DNA of 64,000 nt from Hyalella azteca (Eukaryota; Arthropoda; Malacostraca; Amphipoda; Hyalellidae): contig NW_025941278.1 of the NCBI RefSeq assembly GCF_000764305.2, positions 62,001 to 126,000 of the forward strand, read 5' to 3'. Under the pieces are notes generated by a model. That model was not told the DNA's origin. It was given only the letters and a program-made list of their open reading frames with translations, and searched no databases. The translations under genes were made by a program, and so were the position numbers. This document shows, in pieces, positions 33,776-44,500 of the stretch (position 1 is the stretch's first letter; each line of letters starts with the position of its first letter).

Positions 33776-34576
33776 TAGGCATAGAAATTGCACAGCGGAG
33801 CTATATAATATTACTATGCTTTGAAGATGCTAGATAAATTAATTAACCCCATGTCATGTTCTAATGCTCGTCTTTGTCCCCAGGCCTATTTTTTGTACAT
33901 GGAGAAATAATAAAACCATCTAATCCTTGAACTTGTACACCTCCCTATTATCCTACAATTACGGAAGCTATCTACCAACCAATTCAATAGACTATTGAAT
34001 TTGTCAGTAATTGTGTAAAAAATATAATAATTGAAATCGACGCGAATATGTACGGTAATTAAAGTAATGAATTAGAACCATCTGGAACTCGATTGTTCAA
34101 ATTTATTGCCGAACATTTCCTTTCTTTACCTTATTACCTTAAAGAACAATTTTGATGATGATTTTTTTTTCAGCTGTGGAACCCAGCATGAAGAAGATGG
34201 TCCCACGATGATCAATGAAAGGTCCTGCATCATCACGTCGTGATATGTTGTCGTCTGATGAAATCATTGGCCTATAACGTGGGTCATGGGTCAAATCTTA
34301 AATTTACTTCAGTAGACATTTTCTTCTTATTAATAAACGAAATTATGTTTGTATCAATGAATACAATATACACAATGTAGTCAATATTAATTATACGTTT
34401 TTCAAAGGTTTTCTGAATTAATTTTCATATTCAAACAAATGTACTAAATCAGTTTTGATATGTATCGCTCCACTCATGAGCACTGAGACAAATGGGTGGG
34501 TCTGGATGACCCATTTTGATGAGTCAACCGTGTCTGAATGTCGATCCACCCATTAAATTTCAGGCATGACTCTCTT
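33776..34576. other. interior of the 4.7-kb element, no gene seen
   Basis: AT-rich sequence with no supported coding region. Confidence 0.4.
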
Positions 34577-34625
34577 AACTGAGAGAAAAAGGCCCCCGTT
34601 TTGAAACACTTGGGTGTTTCAAAAC
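34577..34625. mobile_element. partial fold-back end
   Basis: ACTGAGAGAAAAAGGCCCCC followed by GTTTTGAAACACTTGGGTG: the left terminus of the fold-back element whose full copies are at 34937-35410, without the remainder. Confidence 0.75.
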
Positions 34626-34936
34626 CTCTCGAGCTTGACGCGCTTATATTTGTGCGGCAAGCGTCGCGTGGTCAGTGCGCCGAATGCTGTCATAGGAGGT
34701 GGTTGTGTGGAGCCGCCGCTCATGAATGCCACGAATCTATACTGCTTACGGTTAATTGACTCGACTCAATTCGGTTAATTGTTTCAACTCACTGCTGTTC
34801 TTTTGTCAATAGTAATGTTAACGAGCGATGTCTATGCCATTCAATCGCACAAGAAGTTGATCAAAAATCGAAGATTTATTCTGGTAGTACCGCGCGCAAG
34901 ACAAAATAAACACGGCAGCTCTATGTAGTTGCCGNA

Positions 34937-35175
34937 CACTGAGAGAAAAAAGCCCCCTGTTTTGAAACACTTGGGTGTTTCAAATCCTCCCCGAGCGATC
35001 GTTCCCAAACCGAAACCCAGGCGTTTCAAACACTTAGGTGTTTCAAAATCGCAAATTTTGAAACACCTGAACGTTTTCGAAACACCTGGGTGTTTCGGTT
35101 TGGGCACGATCGCTCGGGGAGGATTTGAAACACCCAAGTTTTTCAAAACAGGGGGCAACAATTTTTCTCTCAGTG
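34937..35175. mobile_element. fold-back (palindromic) element, copy 1
   Basis: A 239-bp near-perfect palindrome bounded by CACTGAGAGAAAAA and TTTTTCTCTCAGTG. Both arms contain CTTGGGTGTTTCAAATCCTC, CGAGCGATCGT and CCCAAACCGAAAC in mirror order, meeting near 35050. Within each arm the smaller palindrome GAAACAC..GTGTTTC recurs. No protein is encoded; frames here are artefacts. One ambiguous base (34935) lies just outside. Confidence 0.9.
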
Positions 35176-35410
35176 CACTGAGAGAAAAAAGCCCCCCATT
35201 TTGAAACACTTGGGTGTTTCAAATCCTCCCTGAGCGATCGTGCCCAAACCGAAACCCAGGCGTTTCAAACACCTAGGTGTTTAGAAATCGCAAATTTTGA
35301 AACAACTGAACGTTTTTGAAACACCTGGGTGTTTCGGTTTGGGCACGATCGCTCGGGGAGAATTTGAAACACCCAAGTGTTTCAAAACAAGGGGCATTTT
35401 TCTCTCAGTG
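35176..35410. mobile_element. fold-back (palindromic) element, copy 2
   Basis: A 235-bp copy directly abutting copy 1 (CTCTCAGTG|CACTGAGAG) with very few differences. It is followed at 35411 by the first bases of another terminus (CACTGAGAAAAAG), which merge into the LINE fragment. Confidence 0.9.
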
Positions 35411-35414
35411 CACT

Positions 35415-36397
35415 GAGAAAAAGTGAAAAAAGCCCTGTCATGTGGACCAGACGGCTTCCATCCCAGATTGCTCAAAGAATTAGCATCCGTTCTGGCCGGC
35501 CGCCCATTGACAGTATTCTTTCAAAAAACCTTGAACGAAGGAACTTTGCCGTCCGACTGGAAAGAAGCTCAAGTAACACCATTGTTCAAAAAAGGTGACA
35601 AAATCAGCCCCGGCAACTATCTCCCTGTCAGTCTGACAAGTGTTGTTTGTAAGCTAATGGAATCTGTTGTGAGGGATAGGATTATCGATCACTTGACTGC
35701 TCACCATCTCATATCAGATTGTCAACATGGTTTTATTGCCGGCAGATCCTGCACCACTAACTTATTATCTACGTTGAATGATTGGACTCGCCTGCTGGGC
35801 GAAAGGGAGCCAGTGGATGCATTGTACCTCGATTTTGCCAAAGCATTTGACAGTGTTCCGCATGAGCGGCTGTGGCGTAAAGTGAAGTCCTTGGGGATTG
35901 AGGGAAACGTACTCCAATGGATCAGAGATTTTCTAGTAGGTAGACAACAACGTGTCAGTATTACAGGAACCGTGTCAGACTGGGCATCAGTGCGCAGTGG
36001 CGTGCCACAAGGAAGCGTCCTGGGGCCTATTTTGTTCGTTGCTTTTATAAATGATCTGCCAGACGTAGTGTCCAGCGTGTGCTCCATGTATGCCAACGAC
36101 ACAAAAGTTTATAAAACAGTGAAGAATGTGTCAAATAAAGCGCAATTGCAAGATGATCTTGACAGCTTAGTTAACTGGGCTGATACGTGGCAGCTGCGGT
36201 TTAATGCTGACAAGTGTAAAGTACTTCACCTCGGAAGGATCCGGGCAATGAAAGATCCGGGTCATGAAAAGATCCGGGCAAATAACACGATATTAGATCT
36301 TCTGTGAACAAGGCACGAAAAGGAAAAGAATCGGCGACAGGAGACATCAGGCCTACACCTCAGCGCCGACATCACTATGTTATGTTATGTTATGTAA
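35415..36397 (+). mobile_element. 5'-truncated CR1/Jockey-like LINE with mutated reverse transcriptase
   Basis: A frame of about 290 codons (35423-36307) encodes reverse-transcriptase blocks: GPDGFHPRLLKE, NYLPVSLTS, GFIAGRSCTTNLL, YLDFAKAFDSVPH, SGVPQGSVLGPILF, and YANDT where YADDT is expected. The first catalytic Asp of the ADD box is Asn (codon AAC, 36095-36097), so the enzyme should be dead. The usual NYRPVSL Arg is Leu. The 5' part (endonuclease and start of RT) is absent. The 3' end holds AAGAATCGGCGACAGGAGA (36326-36344) and a TATGT tandem tail (36375-36396), as usual for LINE ends. Confidence 0.85.
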
Positions 36398-36960
36398 CTC
36401 GCTACTGAAGGGTTTGATGTAGCTGCTCGCGTGTCCGCAATCCGTATTACGAGAGACGCCGCCACAGCCCACAACGGCAACGGATGCTTGCACTGTGATT
36501 TTATCAGTGAAGGAAGGTACGACGAATTCATTACAGCCTTACATGTAATGAATTATTTCTGGTGATGTGCTTTCTAAGGGCTTTTGGCCATTACTGTTGA
36601 AATTGTAGCTCTACGGGCACGGTTAAATTTATCCATGGCCACGGGTGAAATTATCCATGGCCATTGGCTTAGGGTGAAATTATCCATGGCCACGGGTGAA
36701 ATTGTCCCTCGTTGACGGGTGATTTTTGCTCTTGTACGGGTGACTCCTGCCCATTATTCCAGTCTGGTCTCTTTGGATCTCAATATTTTCCTGCTAGATG
36801 GCCAAGACCTAGTGTTATGGTAGTAGTTTGACGCGCAAATGTATGACATCACCATTTCAACCATCAACAAACGCATGGAACTAAAACAAAGCTTAATATA
36901 AAGGAAAAACTAGAGAGGTGACGGAATTACCCACGATGTTGGAATATACCGCGTTCACCC

Positions 36961-37449
36961 TAGATAGATGATATTTTATCCAGCACTCAATCTCAAATAT
37001 CCAGCAGAATTTTCATAAAATCATAGGGGTAAATGATCATTTCACATGATTTTTACAAACTGCTCGTGAAAGTAGCAATAGGCTGAATCCCTTAGATTTA
37101 ATATTGAAGAAATTAGGAAAGGGTCATATGAATGGGCCTAATTTACAGGCATTTTTGCACAATTCATTAGTGGCTTCTGCCCACTTTTCCAGTATGGTCC
37201 AGCAACAGCATAAAATTGGCTCTGAAAAGTGAAAATAGTGGGAAAACTAGTTGCCTGTTCTATTGGAAAGTAACTAAATTTACTTCATGCCTGATGCTCA
37301 AGCTCAATAATGACAGTATGGTATGGTGAATTATAAATTACTTGCCAAGTTGCATTGATAACAATTTTACATAATTCCAAAAATGTTCAAGTATTGCCAA
37401 TTGTGTGTCAGTGTCACTCAAACTGAAACACACTTAAAGTTAAACTTAC
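36961..37449. other. between the 4.7-kb element and the DET1 exon
   Basis: Holds a further TGCCCACTTTTCCAGTATGG, similar to the inner inverted-repeat end at 36747-36767. No DET1 exon is recognisable here although this is where exon 2 would be expected. Confidence 0.45.
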
Positions 37450-37709
37450 CTGCCACAAGGGCTAAATTTCCTTAATGAAACAGGGGGCTTTTTGATATTA
37501 CAGACAGTGAAATTAGGTGTTATTGACTGATAAAAGTCTCTATAGCTATGTAAATGATTCAGACGATTCTGTTGTATACTTCTTTCAAATACTTGGAGTA
37601 CAATATTTTGAGATGGAATCTTCCTTTTTCTAAGCCACGCAACTTTGCCACTGTTCAATGGACTGGCAGGGCATTTAAAAACGTTTTCTTGTTTTGGACG
37701 AATCTTCAT
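37450..37709 (-). CDS. DET1: DET1 homologue, first coding exon (86 codons + 2 nt)
   Basis: Minus strand, ATG at 37709, ending at a strong donor (GGCAG|GTAAGT). The protein reads MKIRPKQENVF..., then QNIVLQVFERS, and finally PNFTVCNIKKPPVSLRKFSP, which matches the N-terminus of DET1 (QN-hh-hLERR ... [24 protein letters not shown]). DET1 is a substrate-adaptor component of the CUL4-DDB1 (COP1/DET1) ubiquitin ligase and acts in the nucleus. Later exons should lie at lower coordinates, but the next 5.5 kb is mobile DNA and then the oppositely oriented PPM1L-type exon. The gene therefore appears cut off after this exon. Assignment rests on one exon, but the match is long and specific. Confidence 0.75.
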
Positions 37710-40700
37710 TGCAGGTAGTTTTAGTTTTATTTCAATACATTTAAATAATTTCAAATGTAAGCAGAGCGAACGTCTACCGAGATGACGAGAATTACGAGAT
37801 TTTGAAGGTCCTTCTCAGACATCAGCTGATGGTTAATACTTTTAATCCGTAACATCGGATACATTCTCGGATCGACTCATAATCGCATAGGCTCAAAATA
37901 TAATTGTCTTTTTCAATTTCTGTGAACAGTTACCTATTTAAAAAATATCAAATGACATATTTCAATCAAAAATAAATTAACAAGTAGATTGTTAGAATTA
38001 AGGTGCTATGAGGACAGTGTATAATAAGGTTCAATAATATTAATTACACTGGGTTACAAAAAAAAAATTCAAAGCTGCCTAAGGTTCTCGAGCTGAATAG
38101 GACTAATTTCAATGCTCTGAGTCCGGAACGTATCTTGGTTATATAATAAGGGAAATAAGTGAAAAGTTGAGATTAGAGTGCAATTTATTGAGGATAGCTT
38201 ATTAATTTAAGTAGAGCTTATTTGTGAGTCGAATTGTTATGATTGTTGCAGACTAACACAGAAGGCACGTAAGCGTACAGCCCAGCGCGTAGAATAAAGC
38301 TTTTAATCTCCCTATAGGCCGATTCTTTCGTAAGCCTAGAGTATAATTTTCAACCATATTCCTATTATCATCATATAACTTAATACAAACCAAATTGTTA
38401 ACATACACGCCACATTAGCGGTTCTCTAAGGCAGACCATTTAAGTGTGATCATGACTGTGAAATCAACGAAAATCAAGAATTCTTACTTATTATTATTAA
38501 TATGGATGACATAGATCTTTCAAAATTAATGTTCCGAAGAAAAACGAGGAGAAATTCAATATCTCATTAAAGTAGCAACTTTTCAATATCCGCAGTAAAT
38601 CTGGGCCTGAACACAGAAATTGGTAGATCAAAAAATCGCGCCGATACGAATGTATCAAAAAAATAATAAATGCTTAAATTAACTACATTACCATATTCAT
38701 TTTCTAAATTCACAAAATCACACAAATAATCTCCATATTTTGCGCGCAGAAATTCAGAAAAATTAATAATAGATTTGTTCACTTTTCAGATCTATTTAAT
38801 GGCACTGAGAAACTTTTTCATTCCAGATCGATCGATGATATTTAAATCGTGTCAACATTATTAGGTGGAATTACTCAGTATAAAGTCTCATTCAACAGTA
38901 ACATATAAATGTTCTACTGGATAACGACATAAAAATTACATTCCAGATGCAACTTTATAATTATAATTATAAGAGAGACTAATTAATCCCCTACGACTTT
39001 ATTAAATTGGTACCAAAGCTAAATTAATTAAAAAATGATCAATATTTATACTCGTCACATGGCTACACGCTCGCCCTTGACTTTAACACTAAAAGATCGG
39101 TGGAAAAAAATCTTGTTATTTATGATAAGAAAAAATACGTAGAACGATCAGAAAAACTTATGGATAATCTTGTCCAAATAGCGACACCCTTTCTTAACAA
39201 CAACACAAGCAAAGAACAGAAATAGCACAGATACACCCTTTTGTTAAGCTTAAGTGGGTCAGAATGACCCACACAAGAGCAATAAGTGAATTGCTATTTA
39301 GACAATGTCAAACTCATTTCTCTGAGAGTGCAGACAAAATTCAATGAGTGATAATATAACAAAAATCATATTGCCACAGGTATCCCAGCATACAGATTCA
39401 TTAGTTTCTAAGTTATGAAAGCAAGATTGGACATAATTACCTTAATAACCATAACCTTAACATAATTACATAATAATGTTTCAACTGGAACATCAGAATT
39501 ATTTATTTGATTCACTACAAGCAACAATGTTTGAATAATACAATGTTAATAACATAACACGACCGATGAAATATTGTTCTATATATAACTCGTCCCAATG
39601 ATCACCAGTTTGAAATCACTCGCTAAATCGTCCATGAATTTGAGTGAAGAATTATAGTCAATAGAATTGCGAGACAAGGTATCGGTCTTGCGCATAAAAA
39701 ACATTGAGTGTGATAGTGCAACACTTATATAGATATACAGTATATGTTTTGATGATATATAAGGTAAGATGCATAAAGCTACAACACGAGGCTATACGAA
39801 AGGTTAGAGGAGAGAAATGCTGGCATACTCACAACACTGCTGACAATTTGCATGGCGGGCAACATTCGTGTTTAAATCGCAATTTTCGGCTATCATACGA
39901 AGCGCATATTCCACTATCACGCTAAGGCATGGCGCACATTATATTGACTGATCTAAACTTCTCAGTTGCCTCATCCACATGAGCATGCATGAAATTGCAT
40001 TACTTTTCCAGACGATGTTCAAAATAATAGAAAATTTGATGTAGGTTATATCGCATATTTCGCAAACCATGAAAACGTTTTATTCGCCAATTCTCTAGGT
40101 ATAATATACGGTATTTCAATCCATAGAAGATCAAATATTTCTCGAAGGAGAGTAATGTGCATGTTAGATGCATCCGAAACCAGTAAATTCATCAATTACA
40201 AGTGTTATTTTTGCGTCTCCAATCGGTGAGCCCTGTATATAATCATATAAAACGTGGAAATTATGAAGATATTGTGAAGTGACGGTAAGAGTGTATAAAA
40301 AATCCTTATTTGTTGATAACCTACCACACTACTACATGGCATTCACTGCAGCACCTCAGCGGTATTTTCACTACGCGCATACAATGATCGCCTAAGTCAC
40401 TGTTCTCCAGACCAGACCTGTTAAACGCATCATTTTTTTCGAGGTTAGTAGATCATTTAACCCAAGCTATGCTATCTAAATAATACGAACACTTTGAATG
40501 GTTTAGTTAAGATCCACTTTAACATACATCCTCTTCTGATCATATTTCAAACATCCCGCTAATAGCAAGTTTTAATTTTAGTTCCACAAAAAAAAATTCT
40601 CGGACTTCACCACAGTATTTGCTTTCTTAAATTTCCTACTTGGCAGTGAAAATATATCCTTACAAAAATATGGATAAATCTTACTACGAGTTAAAGTTTT

Positions 40701-41202
40701 TAAATTAAGTGTTTGCTTGACAAGCCTGATCAATTTCACTATCGTACGCTCCTTTAGGTCACCATCACAGCTTAAGAATATACAGTTCCATGAACTTTCT
40801 CAAACTCTGCAGCATCAGCCAGTACAAATTGACAACAAGTAAAACAATATTATTGTAAAATTGACATAAAAACTACGAGCACAAAGAGATTCGCTGTTAC
40901 AACTGGACACAATTCGCTGATGCAAAGCTGCTTATATCAGTCATTAATCCAAAGAATATTACCTAGGAAGAAAGTAAAACTTAGAACTCTAACTTAACTG
41001 CTTTCTTCTCAACTTACTTCATCCATCACTAACGAATTATTAAACACTTAAAGCAACGCCATCTAATCTGCATCGTAGCTTCTTTTAAAACCAATTTAAT
41101 GAGGGAAACATCTCGATCACTACATCGTAGCACCTACTGTAAGGCAGGCTAGAAACTACAAGTTACATGAAGGCAGCGATCGTAGACGTCATCAGTCTCT
41201 CC
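37710..41202. other. AT-rich intergenic, no gene seen
   Basis: Short frames (38567-38782 -, 39704-39925 +) have no recognisable domain. No structured repeat stood out. Confidence 0.4.
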
Positions 41203-41577
41203 AATTAGAGCGGCCATGAGCCCGAGTGCACTGCACATGCAGTGCCGTGCAGCACTAATTAGAGCGGCCATGAGTGCACTGCACATGCAGTGCCGTGCAG
41301 CACTAATTAGAGCCACCATGAGTGCACTGCACATGCAGTGCCGTACAGCACTAATTAGAGCGGCCATGAGTGCACTGCACATGCAGTACCTTGCAACACT
41401 AATTAGAGCGGCCATGAGTGCACTGCACATGCAGTGCCGTGCAGCACTAATTAGAGCGGCCATGAGTGCACAGCACATGCAGTGCCGTGCAGCACTAATT
41501 ATAGCGGCCATGAGTGCACTGCACATGCAGTGCCGTGCAGCACTAATTAGAGCGGCCATGAGTGCACTGCACATGCA
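41203..41577. repeat. 48-bp minisatellite in the copine 3' UTR
   Basis: Seven full units and a partial of a 48-bp sequence (GAGCGGCCATGAGTGCACTG then CACATGCAGTGCCGTGCAGC then ACTAATTA). It begins about 20 nt past the copine stop on the copine's own strand. Each unit holds the self-complementary core GCACTGCACATGCAGTGC, so the transcript could form serial hairpins. Because 48 is a multiple of three, frames stay open on both strands with 16-residue periods. A diverged relative lies near 54530-54600. Confidence 0.95.
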
Positions 41578-41595
41578 CATGTGCGTTGGTTAAGC

Positions 41596-44500
41596 TCAGA
41601 TTTGTGCAGACATGAGCTCGCGTTTCCTCATCCACTCCATGAACTGCCCGGGCAGCTCCTCGAGCACGGCCTTGGCGAGCGCTGAGCGGGCGGCCGCGCG
41701 GTCCTCGGGACCGTTGGGAGGCAGGAACTTGCGCAGCTCTGCTCACCATCATCAAAAATTTATATTCCATAAAACTAACTATAATTTACAATTTCATCTT
41801 CAAACAATGATCTTAGCGCGGGTAAAATTTGTATTATAGGTCCAATGACAGAATTAGCTACTATCATCATTCCACATTTGTATAATATGTCCAATGATAG
41901 AAGTATTCACTATCCGGCCATTCCACATGAGACGCAGAGAAAAAGCAATTCATACTAAATTTTTCACTCTTTATTACTTATTAAAATTGTGGTTCGAAAC
42001 CGTAGTGCCACAAACTGAACTCACCGACGAACTGGACGATGTCTCGCTCGGCCAGTTTGCCCTCGTGGCTGATCCTCTTGTTGTCGGCATCGAGCTCCCG
42101 GAGGTCGTTGAAGTCGTCCTTGCCCACACCCACAATGATGATCGACATCGGGTGCTCGGCGGCGTTCACGATAGCCTTCTTCGTGGCATCCATATCTGCC
42201 AGGGTTAAGGTAAATTCATCATAGATGATAATCAAATGAAAACCCAGATTGAAAGTGAACGTGGTAAATTCACTTGAGCGTTATATAACTTTATCAACGC
42301 GTTTATAGACAAGATAAGAGTGATATACAAATGAGTGAATTAGACTTTGAATAGTCGAAAGCATGTAAATGTCTTCAAAGTCCAGTAAAGTTGATAGAAT
42401 GAAAGCCTTCCAGGGCCTACGTGCAGACCGAGGTGAGGTCAAAGACAACACGGAAGAGAAAAATATAAAAGACACTCACCATTGACGCCTCCGTTGGTGA
42501 TCATGAGCAGAATCTGATAGCTTCGACCGTCGTTGCAGCGAGCAGCGATGCCGGCAACGTGGTTGATGATGGGGGCCAAGTGGGTGATGTTGTGCAGAGT
42601 AACTGCTCGAGGAAAAGTGATGAAGAGCTGTGCAGATTATGATGGAGGTCATGTGCAGGGTAACTGCTCACATGAGGAGTAATGATGGAGGTACTGATTT
42701 ATCGTTAGAAAAATTGACACATACTGTAGTCATATAAAAAACACATTGGATCATGCGGCGTAAAAACTATCGAGAGAAACCATTTTTTAATAAAGTAATA
42801 ATGTAAAGTTGTTATGCCCCAAAAAATTATTGACTAAGATTTCAGATTTGTCAAATAAAGGCTTAGAGAGTTCAATGAACAGAGGACAGGGAAACTGACT
42901 GGAGTTGACGGTGTTTTAAAAAGCCAGGTAAAAGAACAGCAATTCAAGTAGTGACAACACTGGACAACAACTGACTGGAGTTGACGGCGTTGTAATAAGC
43001 TTGCAGGAGGCCCGTGACGCCCTGACAGTTGGGGTTGGTCTTGTGGCCGTTCATGTAGAAGCCGTGGCTCAGGCGCCCGTCCGACAGCTTCCCGCCGAAC
43101 CCAAGAGCAGGAAAGTATCCGTCTGTATGACAATAGCGAATGCATTAGTGAAAACAGTGAATACGATTATAAAGCTAGCACCAATGATGCTTTAAACTCA
43201 ATAGGATAGAGAATAATTTCAGGTAGTAGAATGTTACTGACAATCACACAAATTATTTCGATACGATATGATCTTAGAGAAGCCTATGGTGTTTTTAAAC
43301 ACGAAGCCTCCTTGTAGCCTAAAATCTGGTATGGAATTTTGGCGCGATGAGGAGATAATGACAACGAATAGAGTAATAGATCATTTCCAGCAAATAATCG
43401 ACGTAACTAATGATATAGGTATCTATTTGTAATTTCCACGAATGCGCTATCAGCGCGAAATATTCAGTAATATACATTGAATTTTATTGTTGGATATAAC
43501 TCTCATGGCTCCACAAATTTATTTAGGCAGAATTGACAATTTTCCTTCAGGGCGCGCCGAAAGGCTCATTAACGTGATAACTTATCGATAAGATTGAGAA
43601 TTCGTTACACTATCATATTATCACAACCTAAAATTTAAGATCTTTGGGTATATTACGGATAATCAGATCTCCAAGTCTAGAGGAATTCAACGAGTGGTCC
43701 GTACATGATTCATTGAACAAAAAGGATTTCGATTGCACATGATTATGCCCAAATAACCCGCTGGTCATACTAAGATAAATCATCAACACTGAAAACTTTG
43801 TCTAGGTGTTGAAATATTAAGAGTTGAATTGAGGGATAGTTCACCAGAGTCGTAATCCTGGACGATCTCAGCGATGGCGCGGATGGCTGTCATGTACTCG
43901 TTCTCGACGCCTTGCTTGATGAAGTGCAGGGAGCTGCTGTCCTTCACGTCACCGTTGCTCGTAGTGAAGTCCACGGCCAGCGTGAAGTGCAACTGCAACA
44001 ACGATTTTTTTACAAATCAGTATTAACGCGGTCATCCGGATAATGATTATTTTTAGGTCAAAATAAACGCGTGAATCCGGAGTAAAGATTATTTTTAGAT
44101 CAATTTGAATGTGTGAATCAGGAGGAAAGATTATTCAAAGTTCAGTATTAACGCGTACAACATGAGTAACAATTATTTTTCGTTCAGTACGAGCGCATGC
44201 ATTTATCGAAACGAGCCAAAAGTAATTATTCAATTGAGTTTTTGTTATAGATCAGATCGTAGTTCTGATTAACAACATTCGTTAATAGATCAGGAAATAG
44301 TTACCTGACAACCCTGTCTGATGTAGTGGAGGAAGGAGAGCTCGTCGCGGGTGCCCATCTCCATGAGCTTGAGCACGCCGGAGTTTGTGTACTTCTTCTT
44401 GGACAATTTCTTGGGGTTGATGAGGCTCTGCGTGTTGGCCTCGCATGGACCCATGCGCATCTGAGCAACGGTTGTCTCGCACTCGCCGATCAGGTCATGC

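Larger units (their letters stand above)
32235..36960. mobile_element. 4.7-kb DNA element with 193-bp terminal inverted repeats, composite
   Basis: The ends read GGGTAAACGCGGTATATTC (left) and, inverted, GGGTGAACGCGGTATATTCC (right). The similarity continues for about 193 bp (32235-32427 and 36768-36960), and both sides are flanked by TA. A second inverted pair, CAGACTGGAATAATGGGCAG, lies at 32833-32852 and 36747-36766; its right copy abuts the outer repeat. Short tandem repeats (CGCGGGTAAAA-type at about 32865-32965; ATCCATGGCCACGGGTGAAA at about 36630-36710) lie inside each end. The TA flanks suggest a Tc1/mariner-like target preference. I see no transposase; the interior holds a SINE, fold-back palindromes and a LINE fragment. 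Confidence 0.7.

Noticed and set aside
34841..35475. Frames of 64-122 codons on both strands rich in HLGVSN/RFKHLGVS-like repeats
   Set aside because: They are translations of the fold-back palindromes.
41149..41593. 16-residue periodic reading frames on both strands
   Set aside because: Produced by the 48-bp minisatellite, which lies in the copine 3' UTR.
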